Origin: Azolla caroliniana
Taxonomy: Eukaryota; Polypodiophyta
Assembly: GCA_043228905.1 (NCBI GenBank)
Contig: JBHGNT010000015.1
Location: 19,654,001 to 19,718,000, forward strand
Reading direction: 5' to 3'
DNA: 64,000 nucleotides
Made by a program: the position numbers and the translations under genes. Below, piece by piece: positions 55,501 through 64,000 of the stretch; position 1 is the first letter of the stretch; each line of letters opens with the position of its first letter. The notes below the pieces were generated by a model. That model ran no database searches. It had not been told where the DNA came from and was given only the letters and a program-made list of their open reading frames with translations.

Positions 55501-55714
55501 TCTTGCTAGAGTTGGACACTTGCATGAAGCTGAGGAGCTTCTGCAAACCATGCCAATGCCACCTGATTCCACTGGGTGGGTATCTTTGCTAACAGCTTGC
55601 CAAACTTATGGAAATATGGGGGTTGGGTGGCAATGCTTGAATGAAGTGGTTAAGATGGACCTTTGTGGCACTGGTAGTTACATGACGATAGCAAATATTT
55701 GTGCTGTTTCTTGA
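52505..55714 (+). CDS. Very long PLS-class PPR protein (PPR gene 4), no DYW
   Basis: An intronless frame of 1,069 aa starts with tandem ATGs at 52505 and 52508; an in-frame stop stands just upstream. It has nine S-P-L cycles: S motifs GRTLIDMYAKCE, GNSLIDMYCKCE and STALIDMYARCG; P motifs DVVLWGIIITGYYENK and NEVSWTALISAFVQDG; L motifs IIFLGILKACGR and VTSSCTLKACGG. L2 (FTSILAAYSNSG), S2 (HMNCIIDTLARVG) and an E-like end stopping at YMTIANICAVS follow. There is no DYW domain. One P motif near 53470 (NSLIASYLP...) is about two to three residues short. Architecture and length match PPR gene 3, transcribed divergently 3.7 kb away. An organelle RNA-processing or editing role is a family inference. 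Confidence 0.88.
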   Translation: MMIPLLHKKSSRAVTNATFIKNDVASDSLSISIANCMIQQGIPLCRDHIYSLLQSCLGVKDKISSIRMIHTHILYSGLDSFTVFNDHLIRIYASCKCLKEAEVVFKNVEKPSSHTWNAIISAHASSGEHERAFEFYEQMQQVEFAANKYIFQCILNACLDVESLQKGLLIHDHIIRASLESDIAVRSGIVALYVRRGILDEATKVFESLPNRDVVLWGIIITGYYENKQDLIALKLFHQMEKEGIKADVIIFLGILKACGRVEYLEQGRLMHCRIILYGLESDISLGRTLIDMYAKCEGLLEAQNVFDKLDDKGIVSWNSLIASYLPRGYAAIEVFESMQEQGIQADKITYLYVLKACGNSKAFRHGICLHNQVVRDGMESDIEIGSILISMHAKCGRLHEARNVFNKMLNRDIVAWSAMIGSYVDNEEANLAIELFDQMMNKGITPIKVTLIYVLKACGDTRDVEKGRLIHNHAIQNGLILYNNIVSAVVDMYARCSELSEAKKVFDSLSCQDIVAWDIIISAHAQNGHGEFALVLFEKMQRQGLNADKSMFLCILKVCGTSRAIIQGRLMHDQLMKSKYPCDVSISNALIGMYAECGMLEEACNVFNALPDQDASSWGALIAGCAENGYEILALKLFFKMHERDLIPEKATVVCVLSACSCAKSIRQARLMHNYMILNQLDKDVVIGNSLIDMYCKCESISEAQSVFNQMLDRDGNSWNLMISGHSQHGQGLAALKIFEKMQNQDEHLNTVVFSCTLKACSIDRLSIQGRILHHRIIANRMETDLVVANTLIDMYSKCGYLCDARKVFDNLKCRDEFSWGAIIMCHALHDDNYEVLKLYMRMEVDGVKADVVTSSCTLKACGGIGALKHGRLLHDHVIRSGIDVDVVISTALIDMYARCGSSMEAHRAFEKAHIRNEVSWTALISAFVQDGNFELVRKCLKHMLQDGFMPDGQTFTSILAAYSNSGRMDASYQCLESMNDVHEISPTIEHMNCIIDTLARVGHLHEAEELLQTMPMPPDSTGWVSLLTACQTYGNMGVGWQCLNEVVKMDLCGTGSYMTIANICAVS

Positions 55715-57383
55715 AACTGGGTGAAAGGGTGAGGTGGGTGATGGGATACATGAATTTACTGCAGCGGAGCATCAGGTTTGTGAAAGGATAGCAATGTAGA
55801 CAATGTAGTGACCATGTCGAAATTGTGAAAGAATGCTTGAGCTGAAATTTGATGTATGCACATGAATTGAGCAAAATGATGTAATAATGCTACAAATTCA
55901 AGTATCAGATAAACAATTGTTAATGATAATTCAGGATTCAAGCAGAGCTTGAGATACACATCACAAGTGCTCGATTTTTCTTCCCATGTCATCGTAAGGA
56001 GGAATAGCAGGAGCTGTTGGCCAGCAAATCAATGCAGTACATCAATTTTGAGGGGAATGACTTTGGTGAATAATTTTGGTGTACTAGAATCTCTCTTCAG
56101 TCTTGTAAAGCATGCAAGTTTCAAGTTTTCTTAATCAGCAGATACTTGTTCTTGTGTATGTTCAACCAGGGAACATCACTCTTCGTCACATGATCAATCT
56201 TGGCATGCCACTTTATGTTGGTAACCCTTCATACCTATGTATAGGATCCTCGATGCATGTTACTGGAATAAGAATCTTAATTCTAAAACCCAACGAGGCA
56301 ATTTCAATTGGTGCAAGACATATATCACTAGTGTTAATTATGTTATCCACAAATTCTGTGGGTTGTATCATGAAGAGACCTATTGAAAGGTCATGATGTA
56401 AGAAATATGTTCATACCAAAAAGATGAGCTAACAGAACATAAAATAGACAAATATATGAAATCTGACCAAACATGGCAAGTGGGGTTGCATGCAATTTAT
56501 ACTGTAGCTTAACATTAGAATGAATGAATCCATGTGGAAGTCATAGTAAAACTAAAAGCACTAGTCTTTTGATTGGAGGCGACAAAAAAAGCATAAGAGT
56601 GTCTTTAGCATGCTTTGATACTGAATCTAAGAACAATATATGTTTCAAAAACTTAACCAATCACATCAATCTTTGACAAACAAGATCAGGACATAATAAT
56701 ATCCTGCTGTCAATTTTGGGAATGATGACATAAAAAAGGACCAGGGGTTTGGACTAGGGTGATCCATTCCCTATTTGCATAGTAAAAATAGACATAATAA
56801 ATAATAGGCTATTTGTGCATTTAAATTGTGAATCAGCATCAACCACCTTCATATGTAGCAATGCTGAGACTGCCACTTGAACCAAAATTTAGTATCAGAA
56901 CAGCTATCATGAAGAAATAGCGCCTTCTAAAGCAGCATAATTGAAGAACTATCTATATAAAATGGCATTGACGACAATATATGGCATAAACCTAAAGAAA
57001 GGCGCAGAGAGAAAAGAAAATCACTTAAATCATTACTATCTCAAAGATGGTTTTTTATTTCAACCAAAAGTTTAACAAGAGCCTCAACAGTTATGCCATT
57101 ATTCACATTTTTTGCCAAAGCAATGCAATATCCACTTTGTTTGAGCTTTAGCGATGGTATCATGATATGGTATATGTTCGCAAAAGGTATGAGCAAATAT
57201 ACCAAAATCACTTGAACAAAAGTATCGCCCAAAACTTACATATCTATGTGACAGATTAAAATACACCCTTGAGAATTCAATATAAGCAGTGTTTTTACTA
57301 GATAGCTGTCTGCTCACATATATGCAACATGCAATCTATGTGCATTTTTAAGCTTCAACAGCATATACAAACTTTTTAGGTTA
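55715..57383. other. Spacer between PPR gene 4 and IBR5
   Basis: PPR gene 4 and IBR5 converge here. AT-rich sequence has no supported gene, repeat or mobile-element motif; small open frames have no recognisable domain. Confidence 0.5.
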
Positions 57384-60300
57384 TTATGAACTATCCATTG
57401 TGCTATCCATGGCTGTAATATTGCCAGATCCAACCTCTTGCTCTTGTCTTGATGCTCCGAAAACAAAATCGCTCAGAGGCATCACAGAAACACTACTGGA
57501 ACCAAATGATAGGAGGTTTCCTGAAGATGGAGAGAAAGCTGATGTGTTAGAAAATGCAAGGGGGTTTACAGTTGGTGCCGTTGCTGGAAATCCAAATCTA
57601 AATCCTACACCAGTTTCAGTTGGAAACATGGTTGAGAGCAGCCCATCAGATCCGAAGACCTCTGCCTCATACGCTTGTAGTTGTTGACCTACAGCTGTGT
57701 CACATATAAAAGTTCTGAGAACGTGTGTGAAAAAAGTCTAACAAATCAGACATTTCGTGCAAAGCACACTTCATATACATTACAGATCGAAAGTTTGAGC
57801 AACCATCTGTCAAATTAATGAGCAGTCAATAAAAACCATGAAAAATTAAGAGTGCAATTATATATATCATTTGAAGTAACGCTTGATGCAGCCACACTTT
57901 CTATAACAGTTAAGTTGGTTTTAAGAACTTCCCCCACTGAATTTCTTTTGCTTGACTTGGAAGTCTATACACCAGATAATAAATATTCTTCCTTTGTGAA
58001 GGACACACAAAATTCAGAAGAACTTCTAAAACACTCTTCCTTCAGGAAATCTCCAAATCATCACACACTTGGATGATATGCTCATCAATCAGGAGTACAG
58101 ATGTATGCCTTGACCATTTTACAGAGTGTTTTGAGTTACTCCTAAAATTTGAAAGCAGATCTTTGAATAAACAGGTTGCTTATTTATAGTCAAACCAAAG
58201 GATCACAAAAGATGTGACCATCAAAGAAAAAGAGTTCAGTTTATTCTCGAAAGTCAAGCTACAATAGCAGAGTTACCAAAATAGGAAATCTACACATGAT
58301 TTTACCAAGGTAGCAAAGGATAACAGTTTTGTGTGGAAGAGAGTATGGACTGCATAGATGACACTACATTGAGAAGAAAAGAGCTAAGTGCAATATGGAT
58401 TACAATGAGTATTGACTGTATAGAATGACACTATATTGAAGAGTAAAGAGCTAAGGGCAATATGGATTATAATGAGTATGGACTGCATAGAATAACAATA
58501 TTGGGAAGCGAAGAGCTAAGTGCAATATGGATTATAATGAATAACAGTACATTGAGAATAAAAGAGCTAACTGCAGGATTAAGATCGACCTGCAATTACT
58601 TTACAAAAGGGCAATCAGAATGTCGGAAATATTGCTAATTTCTCGAAATGCTAGAATTTAAGGTTAAGCGATTTCCAGATACATTAACTCAGGGAGAATT
58701 CAACAACAACCAGAGAAGATTTATATTTCAGAATTGAATGGAAGACTGAGGAAGCTGGAACTAGAATGATAGATTTTGGTGAATGCATCTGTAAAGAAGC
58801 TTTAGGGAAGCATGTACAATTGTCAATAGTTGATCAGAGGACTGATGACAGACAGGATTTGTGAGTTTTTTGTTACAAATCTTTCCAATTAAGCTACTGC
58901 AGGTCAGTCATATGCACAATTTCTCCACCAGAGAACTGAATTTCTCTTTCGTCAATCTTACTAGCAGATCCATAGAATAACTTAAGGTTGCATACAGGGA
59001 AAGCTTATCTCTGATCATTTTCTACGTATGTTTATTGGTTCATCTCCAACCTGGACTCGCTCCCCTATCATTTTCTTGGCTGTTTCTTTCCACACAAATA
59101 TTGTTGCATGAAATGATGGAACATAGGCATTCCATCTACCCTAAACATTATCAAAGATAGGTACTCCTTTCTTTGAGTGCAAGGTATACATGCCAAAACC
59201 AGACATCAGACTGATCTTGTTGTGAGATATGTCAGTAGACAATGATCCAATCAAAACTAGAAATAAATTACTACAAATGAAGAATGTAAATTGCAAAACA
59301 TCTCAAGATTCGGCTCAAAATAATACAACTCTTCAAGAAGACCCATCAGACACAACTTCAAGAAAATGAGAGTGAACCTGAGGACAGGTTGACACAGGGT
59401 CTTCTATCTTTCACCCATTGGTAGCTTTGGGAAAGCCTCCACCCTTTGTATCTCATTAAATATGCAATAACAACTGCGGGTGACCTATTAAACAAACAAC
59501 AATAATGTGATATAATCAGCCAAGTATTCTTAACACTTCGCAAACATCACCACAAAAACTTTTATTATCTTAGTTGAGCACCTGTTTTGCCCAGACATAC
59601 AATGGACCAAAATGCGTGCATTCTCTAATCTGCTTTGTTCTGCATTAAAAAATTGAAGGAATCCTTTAACTGTAATTTCAGAGAGTTACAGTGTTTCAAT
59701 CCTTTCTAAGAGAGCAGAGTTTGGGTTTTACATCACATTCGTAAGAAACTCAATTGTAGAAAATACACTACATGTGACATAATACTACCACAATAATAAA
59801 ATTTACATGTGCTAGTATTCTTAGGTCAAAACTCATCTTTGCAGATAAGATTAAAGGTAATATCCTGGGCTCAATATGTTAGTATGCATACCAATAAACT
59901 CAACACATTCATCAAACGGCAGCATCTGGTCTCCCTTTATGGTTTTATAAGTGAATGAATTCTTGTAAAGGTTTTGGCATGTTGGCACCATCTGCAGGAG
60001 AAAGAATACATTAGATTTGATGTAAGTATACAAAGAGTAAAAGAGTAATAAAATATTGTGAAAATATGTCTTCACTTATTGAGCATGTATTGAAAAGTAA
60101 ATTTATGTACTTTAACCCTCATATCACTTCTCTCAAAATGAATTTGATAAAAAGTATGATTCGTCTCAATGTCAAATTAAAATTCCAATTGTTCAATTCA
60201 GTCTCGAGACATGCAGTCAACATTGAGCATAGAATAATACTGATGTAATCATTAGTTTCATTGGCTTAAGAAGGGTTCCTAATGTTGTAGACTCGTGCAT

Positions 60301-61244
60301 ATTATTGATAAAATCATTGCAGGCATTGATCCAAGACAAGAAAACAATGCCAATTGATCATCACGTAATCATTACTACTACTGAATGAAGACAAACACGC
60401 AAGCAATGCGAACAGATCAACAGATGTAATTGTTAATATCATCGATTTAAATGGCAACTACTTATTGTATATGTGGCTATTAATATCACTAATCCAGATG
60501 CATGCAGATCATCATTGCATGCAATTGATCCAAAATTGAAATACAAATATATCATCATCACACGCAAAATATTAATATCATCCATCCAGATGCAAGCAGA
60601 CCAACATCCCATGTAATAATGAATACCATTGCTCCAAATGTAACCATCCAATGTAATCAGTACAATGATTGAAACAGATCATCATCATAATATGCAAATA
60701 TCACAATTATCAATCCACATTGCATTAGATTATCATCACATGTAATCACTACTACCATGGATCAAAATGCAAAAGATCATCATCAATGCGATCATTACAA
60801 TCATTGGCCATCACAAACAATCAAATAACGCACAAGGAAAATAATGTGACTACTGCTACCAACAGATCTGAAACCAAAATGAACGAAAGGATTAAAAGGA
60901 GAGAGGAAAATGACAGGACTTACATTGAGGATGCGAGAGATACCCTGAGCCTTGAGGAGCTCTGCACGGGATGCATTATCATAGCTGCCAAGATAGAGGA
61001 ATAAAGGCAGAATCTCTGAGGAGAAAGCACTTGGTGTATGATGATAAGTGGATGACGATGGTGATGTGGATGATGCTAGCGAAATTGACGAAGACGACGA
61101 TCCATTACCGCTACCATTAAGAGGGTTTCTCTCTCCCGCCTCTTGGAGGCGGTGACCGCAGATTCCACAAACTTCTCCTTCCTCGTATTTGTGATAGTGC
61201 CCACAAATGAAACATGGGTTTTCTCTCTCACGCTTCCGAACCAT
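57384..61244 (-). CDS. IBR5: IBR5-type dual-specificity protein phosphatase
   Basis: Five exons on the minus strand join in phase: 61244-60924, 59991-59892, 59639-59582, 59484-59378, 57694-57384 (298 aa). The N-terminus has a zinc-ribbon-like CFICGHYHKYEEGEVCGICG, typical of IBR5. After a Ser-rich linker come LFLYLGSYDNASRAELL, CQNLYKNSFTYKTI and the phosphatase loop HCMSGQNRSPAVV, with catalytic Cys154 and Arg160, then GWRLSQSYQWVKDRRP. The C-terminal tail (RFGFPATAP, DFVFGA) matches the FGFP/FGA tail of the Arabidopsis protein. There IBR5 dephosphorylates MPK12 and modulates auxin and abscisic-acid responses. The first ATG has a good context (AAAGCCATGG). The leader is GA-rich; a repeat array with many WRKY-type sites lies 340 bp upstream. 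Confidence 0.93.
58330..58580. repeat. ~65 bp tandem repeat in IBR5 intron 4
   Basis: Three to four diverged units share TATGGACTGCATAGA-TGAC and AAAGAGCTAAGTGCAATATG. The rest of the 1.68 kb intron shows nothing recognisable. Confidence 0.75.
60300..60790. repeat. Degenerate ~45 bp repeat in IBR5 intron 1
   Basis: Loose copies of GATCATCATCACATGTAATC plus ATTACTACCATTGATCCAAA fill most of the intron between exons 1 and 2. Divergence is high, so the array is old. Confidence 0.65.
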
Positions 61245-61580
61245 GGCTTTCTCCTCCTCTTCCTCTTCCTCCTCCTCTGTTTCTTCTTCTACTCTGTTTC
61301 TGTCTGTTCCTGTAAAGGTCGATCTTCTTCTCCTCCTCCTCTGTTTCTGAGTCTCTGTATCCTCTGATTATCTTTCTTCTTCTAGGTTTCTGTTTGCTCC
61401 CCCTCCTCCTCTGTTCTGTGTTCTTCTTCTTCTTCTTCTTTGATTCTTCTGCCCTGTTTGTTCTGCGTTGTCTTCTTCCGTGTGTTTGTTTAGTTAGAGC
61501 CTCTTGTTTTTTTTACACCTAAACAAATTTCCTTCCTTCACAAGAAAGAACACAAATTACAAAGAGATTTTGATTGATTC

Positions 61581-62262
61581 AATCCTCAACCATTTCCTCT
61601 AAGTCTTGACTCACCCTTGACTCTGGTCAAGTCTTTCCTTTGCCTTCCCTTATGTATGTGCACTCTCTTGGTCAAGGTTCACCGGACCATCGTGACCTTT
61701 GACCGTCCCTGAGGGCTTTTCATCCATGGCCATGCCGAAGACCCACAAACCAAATGAATCCTCAACCATTTCCTTTCAGACTCTCACTCTTGACTCGGGT
61801 CAAGTCTTTCCTTTGCCTTTTCCTATGTATGGGCACTCTCTTGGTCAAGGTTCACCGGACCATCGTGACCTTTGACCGTCCCCGAGGGCTTTTCATCCAT
61901 GGCCATGCCGAAGACCCACAAACCAAATGAATCCTCAACCATTTCCTTTTAGACTCTCACTCTTGACTCGGGTCAAGTCTTTCCTTTGCCTTCTCCTATG
62001 TATGTGCACTCTCTTGGTCAAGGTTCACTGGACCATCGTGACTTTTGGCCGTCCCTGAAGGCTTTTCATCCATGGCCATGCTGAAGACCCACAAAGCAAA
62101 TGAATCCTCAACCATTTCCTTTCAGACTCTGGTCAAGTCTTTCCTTTGTTTTTTACTATGTATGTGTACTCTTTGGGTCAAGGTTCACCGGACCATCATG
62201 ACTTTTGACTGTCCTTGAGGGCTTTTCATCCATGGTCATGCTGAAGATCCGCAAAGCAAAGC
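61581..62262. repeat. Four-unit 173-176 bp array rich in WRKY W-box motifs, upstream of IBR5
   Basis: AATCCTCAACCATTTCCT recurs at 61581, 61757, 61930 and 62103. Each unit contains TTGACT and/or GGTCAAGTC, then GGTCAAGGTTCAC and TTTGACCGTCC, so about fifteen TTGAC[C/T] cores on the two strands fall within 680 bp. The array begins about 340 bp upstream of the IBR5 ATG on its 5' side. W-box function as WRKY binding sites is established; activity here is inference. Confidence 0.85.
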
Positions 62263-62284
62263 ACCAACTAACTGGATGATCTAT

Positions 62285-62812
62285 TGATTTATTCAAAAAC
62301 ACAAGAGGATCATGATTCTCATGTTCGTCAAATACTAAAACGATTACGAGAATATTGGTTTTATGCAAAACTGGAGATTTGTAGTTTTGATTGCAAATAG
62401 GTAGATTTTTTAGGCTATGTCGTCTCCACCGAAGGAATGTCTATGGATCCAAGTAAAGTTGAAATGGTGTTGGAGTGGCAGACTCCACAATCCCTGCAAG
62501 GTGTGCAAGTTTGGTAGGGTTCACAAACTTCTATCACAAGTTTATACAAGATTACCCAAAACTTATATTGCCTCTTACACAATTACTCACAAAGAACGAA
62601 CAATCATTTGTTTGGACCGATTATGCAAATGGTGTTTTTTTGAATCTCATGAAAGCATTTACATCCGTCCTATTCTAGCTCATGTTGATCCACAAAAACC
62701 ATTTATTATTGAAGTAAATGCATCAAATTTCGCACTTGGTAGTATTTTGTCATAACAAGGTGATGATGGGAAACTGCATCCAGTGGCTTTTCATTCGCAT
62801 AAATTTGGCATA
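62285..62812 (+). mobile_element. Ty3/gypsy reverse transcriptase-RNase H relic
   Basis: Frames on the plus strand read DHDSHVRQILKRLRE, VDFLGYVVSTEGMSMDPSKV, FTNFYHKFIQDYPKLILPLT, AHVDPQKPFIIEVNASNFALG and HPVAFHSHKF. This is the order of the gypsy reverse transcriptase thumb, connection and RNase H start. A stop lies at about 62398 and two frameshifts at about 62515 and 62670. It stops exactly where the copia LTR begins. Confidence 0.85.
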
Positions 62813-62816
62813 AATT

Positions 62817-63333
62817 TGGTAGCACAACAACTGTCTGCTGCCAAGCCGCCAGTCAAGGAGCACTTGGGCTCGCCTACGCGATGTTAGAGGTTTGACAACT
62901 CTATATGCACGACGAAACACGTAATAGGCCCCAAAGCTCAACAAATAACATATATGTATAGAAATAGGAACATAGACATAAACAAATGATGTAGATATAG
63001 AGGGAAGAATCAATCTATTATAACATAAGAATGAAACATGGATGTGTATACAATGTAGAGAGGAAGAGCTCTTGCACATAGGACTATGCTCCACTCAAAA
63101 CTCTATCTAGCCTTCTTTTATAGTTGTGAAGGACTTTTGCATGAGCACCACTTGTCACACATGTATTTTGCATGCATACTACTTTTGTATGCATATACTA
63201 CATGCATTTATCATTAAGTAATATTGAATGTTAAATATAATAAACCAATAATGGCGTGATGGTTAAGCTTGATAACTATGAACACATATGTCATGTGTTC
63301 AAGTCCTTCCAAGTACAAGCTTGATTTCCAACA
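62817..63333 (-). mobile_element. Copia 3' LTR (517 bp)
   Basis: In minus orientation it begins TGTTGGAAATCAAG, right after a polypurine tract (TTAAGGGAGAG, 63334-63344), and ends GTTGTGCTACCA next to the interrupted gypsy frame. A TATA-like ACTATAAAAGAAGG lies at about 63112-63125 for minus-strand transcription. On the plus strand, about 63255-63310 has a tRNA-like pair, GTGATGGTTAAGC and GTGTTCAAGTCC. The second flank of any target-site duplication lies beyond the window. Confidence 0.78.
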
Positions 63334-63344
63334 CTCTCCCTTAA

Positions 63345-63999
63345 GCTCGAGATGATGTATCTCCTATCTTCATTTTACGCATAAACTTCTTTGACTTTTA
63401 AAAACTTTGTAAATATATATGCAACTTGATCACCTTTGACAAATAACGATGGATCTGTATCTGACTCTTTGAATTCTTGCTTCATCAAGCATGGAACCAA
63501 CATGTGATACCAAGCTCTCGGTGAGCTTTAAACCATATAAAGCCTTTTTCAACTTACACACATAATCAGGATAATCTGGGTGCACATAACCTTGTGGTTG
63601 CTCCACATATATTTCTTCTTCTAAATCACCATTAAGGAATGTATTCTTTACATCTAGGTGATACAATTTCCATTTCTTTGCGGCTGCAATTGCTAACAAA
63701 GTTCTAGTAGTTGTCATTTTTGCTACTGGACTAAAGGTTTCCTCATAGTCAAACCCATACTTCTGAGCATAACCTTTCACAACTAACCTTGCTTTGTATC
63801 TCGCGATAGTACCATTTGAATTGTGCTTAATTTTATAAAGTACCCACTTACATCCACTTGTCTTGATTTCTTTATTTCTTGGCACCAATGTCCAAGTACC
63901 ATTTTCACGTAAGGCTAGTATCTCCTCATCCATTGCTTCCCGCCATTCTTGTTTGCTTTCTGCTTCTTCAATGTTAGATGGCTCTTCTACTTTAATCAC
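63345..63999 (-). mobile_element. Copia pol fragment with internal deletion, runs off window end
   Basis: Minus-strand codons give the copia reverse transcriptase start: WREAMDEEILALRENGTW, KWVLYKIKHNSNGTIARYKA, FSPVAKMTTTRTLLAIAA, LDVKNTFLNGDLEEEIYV (first catalytic Asp of the family present) and KALYGLK. There a small deletion shifts the frame. In the new frame PRAWY and DPSLFVKGDQ run straight into QVAYIFTKFLK, which is the end of RNase H. The YVDD active site and most of RNase H are therefore missing. The element is non-autonomous. Confidence 0.85.
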
Positions 64000-64000
64000 T

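Noticed and set aside
60786-61004. Plus-strand frame across IBR5 exon 1
   Set aside because: Antisense to the well-supported first exon of IBR5.

Overview
The window is plant nuclear DNA. It is AT-rich, its genes are split by GT-AG introns, and truncated retrotransposons are everywhere. It carries land-plant genes: an IBR5-type phosphatase, a plastid SufE-BolA fusion, a plant CHFR-type E3 ligase and PLS-class PPR genes. Four long, intronless PLS PPR genes without a DYW domain, together with lineage-specific LINEs and simple-repeat-rich spacers, fit a large homosporous fern genome best. That is inference; a lycophyte or other early-diverging land plant is not excluded.

Layout. 1-2.5 kb: 3' half of a TTC38-like TPR gene (+). 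2.5-10.6 kb: a duplicated 3' flank, tRNA-like SINEs, two copies of one LINE family, an antisense LINE reverse transcriptase split by a solo LTR, and a copia integrase relic. 10.9-12.3 kb: broken copy of a J-domain/DUF3752 (GPALPP-type) gene. 13.2-16.5 kb: second copy of the duplicated flank, two SINEs, a 133-137 bp satellite that looks SINE-derived, and a three-unit repeat. 16.6-23.8 kb: complete 15-exon CHFR-like gene (+). 25.6-27.4 kb: PPR gene 1 (-). 27.9-30.6 kb: SINE cluster and a LINE. 33.4-35.6 kb: PPR gene 2 (+) with a duplicated tail. 37.2-37.9 kb: two-exon single-cupin gene (-). 39-40.4 kb: copia remnants. 41.75-43.1 kb: SUFE1 (+). 45.6-48.8 kb: PPR gene 3 (-). 52.5-55.7 kb: PPR gene 4 (+). 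57.4-61.2 kb: five-exon IBR5 (-), with a WRKY-site-rich repeat array upstream. 62.3-64 kb: a gypsy relic interrupted by a copia element that runs off the end.

The genes form no operon or pathway. Common themes are organelle support (PPR RNA processing or editing factors; SufE activation of Fe-S assembly) and signalling or checkpoint proteins (IBR5, CHFR). The PPR genes form two divergent head-to-head pairs, a short pair (593/653 aa) and a long pair (1,044/1,069 aa), which suggests local inverted duplication. The most unusual non-coding material is a SINE family with a tRNA-like head at each end in convergent orientation, a satellite apparently derived from it beside the CHFR promoter, and the IBR5 upstream array. 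All calls come from reading the sequence; no searches were run.
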